A DNA stretch of 20,777 nucleotides from Treponema sp. GTDB lineage: Bacteria; Spirochaetota; Spirochaetia; Treponematales; Breznakiellaceae. The position numbers and the translations under genes are program-made. The stretch spans positions 1 through 20,777 of the forward strand of contig JAIRNB010000356.1 in NCBI GenBank assembly GCA_031258265.1, written 5' to 3'. Within the stretch, counting starts at the first letter, position 1; every line of letters begins with the position of its first letter. Of the stretch, positions 5,930-14,302 are shown piece by piece. Under the pieces are notes generated by a model, which was not told the origin of the DNA, did no database searches, and was given only the letters and a program-made list of their open reading frames with translations.

Positions 5930-6916
5930 CTATGCCTCCGCCGGGGCCTTTTCCACCCCGCCGGGCAGGGGCCTCCCGCCGTTGGCGGTTTTCGGCCTGG
6001 TCTTGATTGGAGACACTTCCAGAATCTTCGCCTCCAGTTCCGCCAGTTGGCTGGAGATTCTGGCGTCTATCTCCCCAAAGTCGGTTTCGATGATACAGCC
6101 TCCGGGACCCACGGAAGAATCCTCCAGCACCTGAATTCCCGTCCCTTCCATCATTTGGATAAAATCTTTTGTATGTTCTGTGGTCAGCTTAAGGTCCGCT
6201 ATATTTACCCGGATGATCACATTCCCCCGGGCCTTCACCTTACGCAGGGCCTGTACCACATTCTGGAGGATCACATTCCGCTGGCTTTCGGTGATTGCCT
6301 TTACCACCTTACGGGTAAGGAGGAGAACCAGATCGACGATCTCCTGCTCGGTCTCCGCGAGAATCTCCCCCCGCTTATTCTGGGCCCGCTCAAGAACCGT
6401 CTGGGTCCGCTGGATAAGCCGGTCCAGCTCCGCCTTGCCCTGGGCATAGCCCTCTTCCTGCCCGGCTTTTTTCCCGGTTTCCAGGGCCTCTTTTTTTTCA
6501 TTTTCCAGGTTCAGCCGGGATTCTTCTTCAAGCTGACGAATTTTATCTTCAGCTTCGGCCTTTATCCGCTCCGCCTCCGCCGCGGCGGCGTTTTTAAGAT
6601 CATCCCCTTCTTTGATTTTTGATTCCAGCTCGGCGCCGGCTTTCTCCCGGGCTTCGTTTAGGATTCGTTCCGCCTCAAGATGGGCGCTGGTGATCAGAGC
6701 TTCCCGTTCAACGGCCCACTGGGACTTGAATGTCTCCACCTCCCGTTTAAGGTCTTCGACGCTGGGGCCGGAATACACCTCGACGGGGGTCTGGACTTCC
6801 GCCGGTTCTTCCTCGGCGGCAAGATGGGCCAACTCCTCAAACGATGTGGGGGAGGCCAGAACAACCCGGGAACCATTGCTGGTAATCTCGTGCGCCCTAA
6901 AAACCACCTTTGCCAA
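5930..6916 (-). CDS. fliH: Flagellar export regulator FliH
   Basis: FliH binds FliI, holds it inactive and tethers it to the export gate and C-ring. The 328-residue protein starts with about 80 variable residues, has a long Ala/Glu/Lys-rich coiled coil (about 80-185), and ends with a FliH/V-ATPase-E-like domain (about 190-300) and a Pro-rich tail. The start is a TTG at 6916, supported by a strong upstream GGAGGAAGGG; no ATG fits as well. It is longer than E. coli FliH (about 235 residues), mostly because of the coiled coil and tail. It lies between fliG (59-base gap) and fliI (97-base gap). Confidence 0.88.
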   Translation of the reverse strand: MAKVVFRAHEITSNGSRVVLASPTSFEELAHLAAEEEPAEVQTPVEVYSGPSVEDLKREVETFKSQWAVEREALITSAHLEAERILNEAREKAGAELESKIKEGDDLKNAAAAEAERIKAEAEDKIRQLEEESRLNLENEKKEALETGKKAGQEEGYAQGKAELDRLIQRTQTVLERAQNKRGEILAETEQEIVDLVLLLTRKVVKAITESQRNVILQNVVQALRKVKARGNVIIRVNIADLKLTTEHTKDFIQMMEGTGIQVLEDSSVGPGGCIIETDFGEIDARISSQLAELEAKILEVSPIKTRPKTANGGRPLPGGVEKAPAEA

Positions 6917-6975
6917 TCCCTTCCTCCAGGCCGTTAATATAAAAACAATACCGCGCCACTATGCCCAACCGGCTG

Positions 6976-8046
6976 TTAGACCACCAGTTCATCTTCACCG
7001 GCCCGGGCAACCACGATCTCCCCGGTGTCTTCCAGGTGCCGGATAATGGAAACGATCTTCTGCTGGGCCTCTTCCACGTCCTTCAGGCGGACCGGTCCCA
7101 TATACTCCATGTCCTCTTTGAGCATCCCCGCCGCCCGCTTGGACATGTTACGGAAAATTTTATCCTGCACTTCGGTATCAACGGATTTAAGGGCTTTGGC
7201 AAGTTCCTGGGAGTCCACTTCCCGCAGTACCTTCTGAATAGCCCGGTCGTCCAGCATGACAATGTCTTCAAAGACGAACATCCGTTTCTTGATCTCCTCC
7301 GCCAGTTCCGGGTCCTCATCCTCCAGGGCTTCGATAATCTGCTTCTCCGAAGCCCGGTCCACTAGGTTAAGGATCTCCACGATGCTGTCAACGCCGCCGG
7401 CGGTGGTGTAATCTTCACTGGAAAGGGTAGAGAGTTTTTTCTCCAGGACCCGCTCAACTTCCCGCAAAACTTCGGGGCTTGTCCGGTCCATGGTGGCGAT
7501 CCGCCGTGACACATCACTTTGAACATCGTTGGGCAGATTTTGCAGAATCACGGAAGCCTTGTTGGGTTCCAGGTACGCCAGAATAAGGGCGATAGTCTGG
7601 GGGTGTTCCTGCTGGATAAAGTTTAGAAGATGAGCCGGATCGGTACGGCGGATAAAATCAAAGGGCCTAACCTGGAGACTCGATGTCAGCCGGTTAATAA
7701 TGTCGATGGCCTTTTGGCTTCCCAAAGACTTTTCCAGAAGTTCCCTGGCGTAATCAATACCCCCGGTGGTGATGAACTGGTTAGCCATCATCAATTCCTG
7801 GAATTCCTGAAGGACGGCGTCCTTTTGATCAGGCTCTATGGTTTCCATCCGGGCAATCTCAAAGGTCAGAGTCTCTATCTCATCCTCCCGAAGGTACTTG
7901 AACACCTCCGCGGAAATTTCTGAACCAACGGAAACAAGGAATATGGCGGCCTTCTGCCGGCCGTTAAATTCCTTGCCCCCCTTCTTCTTTCCCCCCGCCG
8001 GGCCCGCGCCTGCCGGCCCGCCGGATACGGCTGCTGCCTTCGCCAT
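6976..8046 (-). CDS. fliG: Flagellar motor switch protein FliG
   Basis: FliG is the rotor protein that meets the stator and generates torque; it sits on the FliF ring. The 356-residue protein has the three-part FliG architecture, with the EHPQ motif of the middle domain at 147-150 and a C-terminal torque helix whose charged residues are visible (Arg304, Glu311, Asp312, then GPVRLKDVE). The first 25 residues form an Ala/Gly/Lys-rich low-complexity leader that is not typical of E. coli FliG. The start is ATG with GAGGA eight bases upstream. Only three bases separate it from the fliF stop. Spirochetes often carry a second FliG elsewhere; I recall this locus encoding the motor-essential copy, but that is from general knowledge. 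Confidence 0.96.
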   Translation of the reverse strand: MAKAAAVSGGPAGAGPAGGKKKGGKEFNGRQKAAIFLVSVGSEISAEVFKYLREDEIETLTFEIARMETIEPDQKDAVLQEFQELMMANQFITTGGIDYARELLEKSLGSQKAIDIINRLTSSLQVRPFDFIRRTDPAHLLNFIQQEHPQTIALILAYLEPNKASVILQNLPNDVQSDVSRRIATMDRTSPEVLREVERVLEKKLSTLSSEDYTTAGGVDSIVEILNLVDRASEKQIIEALEDEDPELAEEIKKRMFVFEDIVMLDDRAIQKVLREVDSQELAKALKSVDTEVQDKIFRNMSKRAAGMLKEDMEYMGPVRLKDVEEAQQKIVSIIRHLEDTGEIVVARAGEDELVV

Positions 8047-8049
8047 TTT

Positions 8050-9753
8050 TTATTCCTCCAGAAGCCAGGTTCTAATAAGCTGGGCTACGTCTTCCGGATG
8101 TTCCCTCGCCATGTTGGCGACATTCTCCTGAAGCTCCAGACGCGCCCGCTCTTCCACAGAGATGGATACATCCACCCCCTCCTCCTCAGCCTGGGCGATG
8201 GCGCTCTCCCGGATCGCCTGTTCCCGGCGGGCCCTCTCATCCTCCGCCTGCCTCCGCCGCCGTTCCAGTTCCTTGCTGATAGCCCGGAAGATAATAAAGG
8301 AGAGCAGCAGGATAACCACACCGATAAGGAATATTACCAGGGTGGTCTGGAACTGCTTCTGCCGGAAATAGGCTTCATCCTCTTCTTTGAACTGGGCGGT
8401 CCGGTCAAAGGGAATGTTCTGCACCGTAACAGAATCCCCCCGGGCAGCATTATACCCCACCGCGTCCTGGACTAGAAGCTGGGCCGAGCGGAGCTGCTCC
8501 GGCGGTACGGGGGTATAGTCCCGTTCAATCGAGCCGTCATCGGCAATCAAGGGGTTTTTCTTTTCATCCCGCTTCCATTTCCACTGACCGTCTATATTTA
8601 CAGATACGGAAATTCGGTCTATCTGGGGACTCCGTTCCTCCTGGGACTTTTCACTGTTCACCACTTCATTGTGGGTTCTGGTCTGCTGCGTCATCTTGCC
8701 GAAAAGATTCGACATATCCTTAAAAGCCGGGGGAGTCTGGCCTTCCACACCGGCGGGACCTTCCGGATTAAAACCGGTTCCCTCCCAGGTGGTATCGGAA
8801 ATATTTTCCGAAATAGTAAAAGAATCAACCAGCTCGGAATCGTCGTAGGGACTGCCGGGGGTCCTCGGTTTTTTTGTGATAGGGGAATACTCCTCCCGCT
8901 CGATACTCCTGCGGGACATATCCATGGCGATCTTAATATTGAGGTCCCGGACCCGGTCATCCCCAAAGGTTTTCTGCAGGGCGCCAAGAACCAGGGCCCG
9001 GTACTTGGTCTCCAGAGTCTGGATCAGCTTGTTTTCCCGTTCAACAACATTGAGCCAGTCAATGGCCGCCATGTTCTCAAAATCGTTGAGTACATTCCCC
9101 GCTTGATCGGTGATTACGATATTTTCATCGCTAAGCCCTTCAATGGCAAAGCGGAGCAGTTTCTGTATACCTTCGATTTTTTTACGGTTGGAGATGATGT
9201 CGCTCCCCGGTCTGGGGGTAACTATCACGCTGGCGGTGGTGGGGTTCTGTTCGGAGCGGAACAAAGCCCGTTCCGGGTAGACCACTGTCACATTGGCATC
9301 GTCTACCTCGTCCAGGGCTTTGATATGGTCGGTAACCATCCTTGTCTGGGCCCGGCGGAAGTTGATGTTCCTTTCAAAGTCGGTAATTGTCCAGCGGTCC
9401 TGATCAAAAATCGCCCAGGGGTCGGTCCCCATGGGGATAAGATCTTCCCGGATAAGGAGGGAACGGAGCCGCCGGGCGGTAGCTTCATCGGCAACCTGGA
9501 TCACCCCCGCGGCGGATACCTCCGCCCGTATCCCCTCCTCGTTGATCCTCGTGATGATCCGGTCCCGGACTAGTTCATCCTGAATAGCCACATCAATGAC
9601 CGGTACCATCGTAGGAACCGAGGAAATTGAGAAAAGGGCTACAAAGCCCCCGATCACCGCCAGCACTATTACCCCTAAAATAATTCGCTGGACTAAAGAC
9701 CATTTGGTCCAGAGTCCCTGAATCTGGGTAAACAACTTTCTTAACCAATCCAT
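8050..9753 (-). CDS. fliF: Flagellar MS-ring protein FliF
   Basis: FliF multimerises in the inner membrane to form the MS ring, the base on which the motor is assembled. From the ATG at 9753 the protein has 567 residues: a first membrane helix at about 22-45, the ring-building periplasmic domains, a second membrane helix near 460-485 (VIFLIGVVILLLSFIIF), and a cytoplasmic C-terminus with the FliG-binding segment (ending REHPEDVAQLIRTWLLEE). I prefer 9753 because its N-terminus fits the family and a G-rich ribosome site lies just before it. A GTG at 9819 would add 22 residues with no membrane or domain features. The gene follows fliE after 72 bases. Confidence 0.95.
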   Translation of the reverse strand: MDWLRKLFTQIQGLWTKWSLVQRIILGVIVLAVIGGFVALFSISSVPTMVPVIDVAIQDELVRDRIITRINEEGIRAEVSAAGVIQVADEATARRLRSLLIREDLIPMGTDPWAIFDQDRWTITDFERNINFRRAQTRMVTDHIKALDEVDDANVTVVYPERALFRSEQNPTTASVIVTPRPGSDIISNRKKIEGIQKLLRFAIEGLSDENIVITDQAGNVLNDFENMAAIDWLNVVERENKLIQTLETKYRALVLGALQKTFGDDRVRDLNIKIAMDMSRRSIEREEYSPITKKPRTPGSPYDDSELVDSFTISENISDTTWEGTGFNPEGPAGVEGQTPPAFKDMSNLFGKMTQQTRTHNEVVNSEKSQEERSPQIDRISVSVNIDGQWKWKRDEKKNPLIADDGSIERDYTPVPPEQLRSAQLLVQDAVGYNAARGDSVTVQNIPFDRTAQFKEEDEAYFRQKQFQTTLVIFLIGVVILLLSFIIFRAISKELERRRRQAEDERARREQAIRESAIAQAEEEGVDVSISVEERARLELQENVANMAREHPEDVAQLIRTWLLEE

Positions 9754-9825
9754 ATTCCCCCCCCTGGTAAAGCAAACGACGGGGACCGGGAACTCCTCTC
9801 CCCTGCCCCGTCTATTCACTCCTCA

Positions 9826-10239
9826 CTATCTTGTATTGATGATGTCCCTCCAGCCCTGGACCAGCCGGCTTAAAATATTTCTCGTGATATCCAGAGACAT
9901 ACCGGCCTTGGCCTGGGCAATGGTTAAATCATGAATATCCACCGTATCAGGTTCGGTGATCGCCCTTTGCGCCAGATCACCGGCAAATTTATCTTCCGAG
10001 GATACCCGGTCCAGGGCGAGGAGCATGGCTTCCTCAAAGGTCCCCGCCCTGGTTACCGCCCCGGCGCCGGTGATCTTCTCCAGGCCAATAATGCTCTGCC
10101 CCGCCGGACCGGTAAAAGCCCCGGCCCTGGTATACGCGCCGGCGCTCAGGTGTTTCGGATGTGTCATCCTCATATTAAGGCTGCCGGAAACAGCATCATA
10201 CCAGCCGTTAGCCGCCGTACCTGTCTTCGTTATATCCAT
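9826..10239 (-). CDS. fliE: Flagellar hook-basal body adaptor FliE
   Basis: FliE joins the MS ring to the rod and is exported by the flagellar system. Residues from about 66 onward match the family: TFEEAMLLALDRVSS, then the VDIHDLTIAQAKAGMSLDITRN segment split across the C-terminal helices. The protein has 137 residues, longer than the usual 100-110, because of a 50-60 residue N-terminal stretch rich in Gly, Ala and Thr. The ATG at 10239 has GGGAGGG nearby, so the long N-terminus is likely translated. It lies between flgC (31-base gap) and fliF in the usual order. Confidence 0.92.
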   Translation of the reverse strand: MDITKTGTAANGWYDAVSGSLNMRMTHPKHLSAGAYTRAGAFTGPAGQSIIGLEKITGAGAVTRAGTFEEAMLLALDRVSSEDKFAGDLAQRAITEPDTVDIHDLTIAQAKAGMSLDITRNILSRLVQGWRDIINTR

Positions 10240-10270
10240 CGTTCCCTCCCCTCAACAATTCCGGTAAAAA

Positions 10271-10732
10271 CTACCGTGTTCCAATTTCCAGGGCCCGCTG
10301 AAACATAGATTTGGACCCGTCAACAATCGCCGCGTTAGCCTCATAAGCCCGGCTGGCGGCGATAAGATCCACCATCTCGGTGACAATATCCACATTCGGC
10401 ATCTCCACATAGCCTTCCCTGGGTCCCGATTTAATGGCGTCCGGATGGCTGGGATCGTAGACCAGCTTGTTCTCTGTGGCGTGATCCTTCTGTACCTCCA
10501 GAACCCGCACTCCCCTCCCCTTACCGTTATCCAAAGAACCGGGAAGGAAGGGGGAACGCCAATAGGGGCCTTCGGTAACGGGCCGCAGGATCACCCGGCT
10601 CCGCCGGAAGGGCCCCCCCTCGGCGGTACGGGTAGTGGAGACATTGGCGATATTGTCGGAGATCACATCATGGCGAAGCCGTTCCGCGCTCATCCCGGTG
10701 GCGGCAATACTAATAGAACTAAAAATTCCCAT
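10271..10732 (-). CDS. flgC: Flagellar proximal rod protein FlgC
   Basis: FlgC forms part of the proximal rod that crosses the periplasm. The 153-residue protein opens with the flagellar rod/hook N-terminal motif (SIAATGMSAERLRHDVISDN followed by IANVSTT) and ends with the matching C-terminal helix (VDIVTEMVDLIAASRAYEAN). Both helices pair in the assembled rod. AAGGAG lies 6 bases before the ATG. It follows flgB after 36 bases, the standard order for the rod operon. Confidence 0.96.
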   Translation of the reverse strand: MGIFSSISIAATGMSAERLRHDVISDNIANVSTTRTAEGGPFRRSRVILRPVTEGPYWRSPFLPGSLDNGKGRGVRVLEVQKDHATENKLVYDPSHPDAIKSGPREGYVEMPNVDIVTEMVDLIAASRAYEANAAIVDGSKSMFQRALEIGTR

Positions 10733-10768
10733 CGCGCTTCTCCTTAAGCGGAAAACTGTTCATAAAGA

Positions 10769-11182
10769 CTAACGCAGGGCCCGGCTGACCTGGCCAAACT
10801 CAAAGGCGGCGGCCTGGGCCAAAAGCGTATAGGTCATCTGGTTTTCCAGGGCCCCCATAAGTTCCTGTTCCGGGTCCACGTTGTTTCCGTTGTTATTGTA
10901 AGTGGTCGTATAGTCCAGGACCCGCCGGGGCTTCACATCCCGGTAATCCCGTTCCCGCCAGGCGGGAATATGCCGGCTGTCCGTCATGGTAAGCTCCAAG
11001 GCGGGTTTGGTTTTCCCGCTGTCCAGGGCCCGTTTTAACTCACTTTCAAAATTGACGATCTGCCGTTTGTAGTTGGGGACATCGGCATTGGCCATATTAT
11101 GGGCAATCACATCCCGGCGGATAAGGTTGGCATCCATGGCCCGGTGCAAGAGATCCACGGTTTTCTGAAAACTATTTATCAC
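10769..11182 (-). CDS. flgB: Flagellar proximal rod protein FlgB
   Basis: FlgB is the most basal rod protein. The 137-residue protein has the rod-family N-terminal motif (RRDVIAHNMANADVPNYK) and the C-terminal helix with MTYTLLAQAAAFEFGQVSRAL. It starts with GTG at 11182, with a GGGGAGGG ribosome site 8 bases upstream; no ATG is better placed. It is the first flagellar gene of the block, 69 bases after hslU. No promoter or terminator was recognised in that gap, so transcription may continue from hslVU. Confidence 0.94.
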   Translation of the reverse strand: MINSFQKTVDLLHRAMDANLIRRDVIAHNMANADVPNYKRQIVNFESELKRALDSGKTKPALELTMTDSRHIPAWRERDYRDVKPRRVLDYTTTYNNNGNNVDPEQELMGALENQMTYTLLAQAAAFEFGQVSRALR

Positions 11183-11251
11183 GGTTCCGGCCCTCCCCTT
11201 TGATCATCGGCCCTTTGGTCTTCAGCCTTTATGCTTCACTAAAACACGATC

Positions 11252-12799
11252 CTAAAGAATATACCTGCCCAAATCCTGATCTTTGATGATCCCGGAAAGC
11301 TTCTCATCCACATACTCCGCGGTAATAGGAACCACGGCGGGGGCCATGTCCGGCGCTTCAAAGGAAAGTTCCTCCAGAAGGGCTTCCATGATCGTATGCA
11401 GCCTCCGGGCCCCGATATTCTCCAGCCGGGAATTCACCTCCGCCGCCAGGGAAGCCAGGCGCTTTACGGCATCCGGGGTAAAATTTATTTCGATTCCCTC
11501 GGCCCCCAGGAGTCCGACGTATTGTTTAGTCAGGGCATTCTTTGGCTCCGTAAGGATCTGCAAAAAATCATCTTCCCCCAGGGAGTCAAGTTCCACCCGC
11601 AGGGGGAAACGGCCCTGCAGTTCGGGAATAAGGTCCGAAGGTTTACTGATATTAAAGGCCCCGGCGGCAATAAAAAGGATATGGTCGGTATTTACCGGCC
11701 CCCATTTGGTATTCACCGTGGCCCCTTCCACTATGGGAAGAATATCCCGCTGTACCCCCTCGCGGCTCACATCCGGTCCCCCGCGCTGACCCTTCACCGC
11801 TATCTTGTCTATCTCGTCAATAAAGACTATCCCCGTCTCTTCCACCCGCTGCCGGGCGTCTTCACTTACCCGGTCCCAGTCAATAAGCTTCTCCGCCTCT
11901 TCGTTTATCAGAACCTCCCGGGCCCGTCTTACGCTAAGGACCTTGTTCTTTTGGCTGCCCCCAAAGGCGCTCATAAATTCGCTCAGGCTGGTCCCGATGT
12001 CGCCCATGCCGGCCATCATGTCCATGCCGGGAAACTGGGGGCTTTGACTCACCGAAATTTCCACGGTCTTATCCTCAAGCTTCCCCTCCCGCAGCATGGT
12101 CCGAAATTTCTCCCGGGTCTCATTATCCTTTACCTCTGCGGCGGCTTCCCGGACCGGTTCCCCCTCCTTCTCCCCCTCCGCGGCCCCGCTGTCCGAAATC
12201 TGCTTAAGAACAGGAAAGCCCACCTGAATGGCGGCCCCCATGATCCCCGGCTCCCCGGGATTGTTAAAAGAGAAGGGACGCACCACCGGGGCCGCCTTGG
12301 ATTTAGGCTTAAGATCCCGGGGCTTTTTCCCGGTTCCCGGCAAAAGAAGGTCCAGCAGGGCTTCTTCCGCCCGCTTTGCCGCTTCCTCCTTTACCTTCTC
12401 CTGCATCTCCTGTTTTACCATCTGAAAACCCACGGCCATAAGATCGCGGATCATGGATTCCACATCCCGGCCCACATATCCCACCTCGGTATACTTGGTA
12501 GCCTCCACCTTGATAAAGGGGGAGCCGGCCAGTTTCGCAAGGCGACGGGCGATCTCCGTTTTTCCCACCCCGGTGGGGCCGATCATCAGGATATTCTTGG
12601 GGGTAATATCCTCCCGGATCTCCGGGTCCAGCTTAAGCCGGCGCACCCGGTTCCTCAGGGCCACCGCCACCGCGCGTTTGGCTTTCTTCTGTCCCACGAT
12701 GTACTTATCCAGCTCCGCCACAATCTGCCGGGGCGAAAGCGACTCCCCTTTAAGAGAAAGCTTTTCCTGTACGGCGCCGCCCTTCTGGTCCCCCATCAT
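11252..12799 (-). CDS. hslU: HslU, ATPase subunit of the HslUV protease
   Basis: HslU is the AAA+ unfoldase that feeds substrates into the HslV peptidase in the cytoplasm. The 515-residue protein has an N-terminal LSPRQIVAELDKYIVGQ segment, Walker A GPTGVGKT (74-81), KYTEVGYVGRDVESMIRDL, Walker B in VFIDEIDK, and the C-terminal GRYIL that in the family inserts into HslV. It is longer than the usual 440-465 residues because the intermediate domain (about 140-290) is expanded and charged. The first ATG overlaps the hslV stop as ATGA, with GGAGG 4 bases upstream; a second ATG at 12796 is equally well placed (GGAGG at 7 bases) and would remove one residue. Confidence 0.96.
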   Translation of the reverse strand: MMGDQKGGAVQEKLSLKGESLSPRQIVAELDKYIVGQKKAKRAVAVALRNRVRRLKLDPEIREDITPKNILMIGPTGVGKTEIARRLAKLAGSPFIKVEATKYTEVGYVGRDVESMIRDLMAVGFQMVKQEMQEKVKEEAAKRAEEALLDLLLPGTGKKPRDLKPKSKAAPVVRPFSFNNPGEPGIMGAAIQVGFPVLKQISDSGAAEGEKEGEPVREAAAEVKDNETREKFRTMLREGKLEDKTVEISVSQSPQFPGMDMMAGMGDIGTSLSEFMSAFGGSQKNKVLSVRRAREVLINEEAEKLIDWDRVSEDARQRVEETGIVFIDEIDKIAVKGQRGGPDVSREGVQRDILPIVEGATVNTKWGPVNTDHILFIAAGAFNISKPSDLIPELQGRFPLRVELDSLGEDDFLQILTEPKNALTKQYVGLLGAEGIEINFTPDAVKRLASLAAEVNSRLENIGARRLHTIMEALLEELSFEAPDMAPAVVPITAEYVDEKLSGIIKDQDLGRYIL

Positions 12800-13344
12800 A
12801 ATTCCTCCAAGATGATCTGTCCGTTAGTATAGATACAGATATTTCCCGCGATACCAAGACTCTTTTCCGCAATCTCCGCCGCGGAAAAATTACTTCCCTC
12901 AAGATACGCCAGGGCCGCGGCATAGGCGTAATTCCCCCCTGAACCTATGGCCAGGGCGTCCCCTTCGGGCTCGATCACATCCCCGGTCCCCGATATGAGG
13001 AGGGTGGCATCGTGGTCCGCCGCCAGGAGCAGGGCTTCCAGACGCCGGAGGGCCCGGTCGGTCCGCCACTCCTTCGCCAGCTCCACCGCGGAACGGCGCA
13101 GGTCCCCGGAGTATTCTTTAAGCTTTTCCTCAAAACGATCAAAGAGGGTAAAGGCATCGGCGGTAGCCCCCGCGAAACCACAGAGAACCTTGCCCTCCGC
13201 CAAACGGCGTACCTTGCGGGCATTGTTCTTCATCACCGTTTCCCCCATGGTTACCTGCCCGTCCCCGGCCATGGCAACCTTGCCGTTACGGCGCACCGCC
13301 AGCACTGTGGTGGATCGTATCTTCCCGCCCCCGTTGTTTTTCAC
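12796..13344 (-). CDS. hslV: HslV, peptidase subunit of the HslUV protease
   Basis: HslV is a proteasome-beta-like threonine peptidase forming a double six-member ring. The 182-residue protein matches E. coli HslV over nearly its whole length: TTVLAVRRNGKVAMAGDGQ, FAGATADAFTLFDRFE and ELAKEWRTDRALRRLEALL. The catalytic residue should be Thr12, the first of the Thr pair, so an 11-residue leader (rather than only Met) must be removed. The start is GTG at 13344 with AAGGAG 6 bases before it. An ATG two bases upstream is out of frame and meets a stop at once. It is coupled to hslU by an ATGA overlap and lies 21 bases after xerC. Confidence 0.96.
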   Translation of the reverse strand: MKNNGGGKIRSTTVLAVRRNGKVAMAGDGQVTMGETVMKNNARKVRRLAEGKVLCGFAGATADAFTLFDRFEEKLKEYSGDLRRSAVELAKEWRTDRALRRLEALLLAADHDATLLISGTGDVIEPEGDALAIGSGGNYAYAAALAYLEGSNFSAAEIAEKSLGIAGNICIYTNGQIILEEL

Positions 13345-13365
13345 ATCGTACTCCTTCCCAGCCCA

Positions 13366-14295
13366 TTAATAATGGGGATGCGCCTTGGCATAAACTTTTT
13401 TCAGCCGTTCAATATCAACATGGGTATAGCGTTGGGTCGTAGAAAGGCTGGCATGACCCAGAAGTTCCTGTACCACCCGCACATCGCATCCCGAATTTAC
13501 CAGATGGGTAGCAAAACTGTGGCGGAGACTGTGGGGGTGGATATGTTTCTCCAGGCCGGAATGTTCCGCATAGCGGGCGATGATCCAGCGGACGCCGGGT
13601 ATCGAAATGGCCCGGCCGTTACGGTTGATAAACACCCTGTCCGTGGGATTCTTTCCGCCGGCCTTGATTCTAGCCTGCCGTTCAGGCAGATAGGCGGCCA
13701 GGGCTTCCCTGGCTTCATCGGAGAAGAACACGATCCGTTCCTTGTCGCCCTTGCCGGTAACCCTCCCTTCCCCCAAACCGGAATCCAGCCTAAGGAGGGA
13801 CAGGGAAACCAGTTCGGAGATCCGCAGGCCCGCGGAATACATAACCAGGATCAGAGCCTTGTCCCTGGCGGGCCAGAGAATCCCCGAGGTCTCCGGAAGA
13901 ACGGCAAAGCGGGCCATCTCCGGTTCCCAGAGAAAACTGGGGAGGGTCTTGGGACTCTTCAGGTTCCGCAAGGCGCCGCAGGGGTTATCCTGGCGGCGGC
14001 CAAAACGGATCAGCCAGCGGTAGAATCCCCTGATAGAAGAGAGGGCCCGGTTTACGCTCACCGCCGCCGCCCCCTCGGCGCTTTGATCGGCGATAAAACC
14101 CCGCAGTTCCCCGGCCTCCGCCTTCCCGGGATCTATCCCATGGTTGGCGCAGTAATTGGCAAAATGGGCCAGATCCTTCCCATAGGCTTCAATGGTCCTT
14201 TCCGCGGCCCCCCGGACCGCTCTAAGGTAGGAAAGGTATTCTAAAATTTCGGCGGGCAGATCCGCCGGCAGAACTTCCCCCAATCCGGCGGCCAT
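13366..14295 (-). CDS. xerC: Tyrosine recombinase XerC-type
   Basis: Xer recombinases resolve chromosome dimers at dif before division. The 309-residue protein has an N-terminal SAM-like DNA-binding domain (about 14-105) and a complete catalytic set: Arg158 in SAGLRISEL, Lys182 in GKGDKER, His255 and Arg258 in HSLRH, His281 in LLGHASL and Tyr290 in TTQRYTH. I choose the ATG at 14295, 7 bases after the topA stop. The frame is open further upstream, but that part is antisense-free overlap with topA and does not resemble the family. In-frame ATGs at 14313/14316 are possible. With the second recombinase at 18621-19550, the two are probably the XerC/XerD pair; which is which cannot be settled by eye. 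Confidence 0.88.
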   Translation of the reverse strand: MAAGLGEVLPADLPAEILEYLSYLRAVRGAAERTIEAYGKDLAHFANYCANHGIDPGKAEAGELRGFIADQSAEGAAAVSVNRALSSIRGFYRWLIRFGRRQDNPCGALRNLKSPKTLPSFLWEPEMARFAVLPETSGILWPARDKALILVMYSAGLRISELVSLSLLRLDSGLGEGRVTGKGDKERIVFFSDEAREALAAYLPERQARIKAGGKNPTDRVFINRNGRAISIPGVRWIIARYAEHSGLEKHIHPHSLRHSFATHLVNSGCDVRVVQELLGHASLSTTQRYTHVDIERLKKVYAKAHPHY

Positions 14296-14302
14296 GGCGC
14301 TT

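Noticed and set aside
9754..9819. Longer FliF start at the GTG at 9819
   Set aside because: The extra 22 residues have no family features, and the ATG at 9753 has a better-fitting N-terminus and a G-rich ribosome site.
11396..12832. 478-codon plus-strand open frame opposite hslU and the hslV end
   Set aside because: It is antisense to well-supported genes, has a His/Pro/Gly-rich translation with no family resemblance, and is explained by GC-rich codon bias leaving the opposite strand free of stops.
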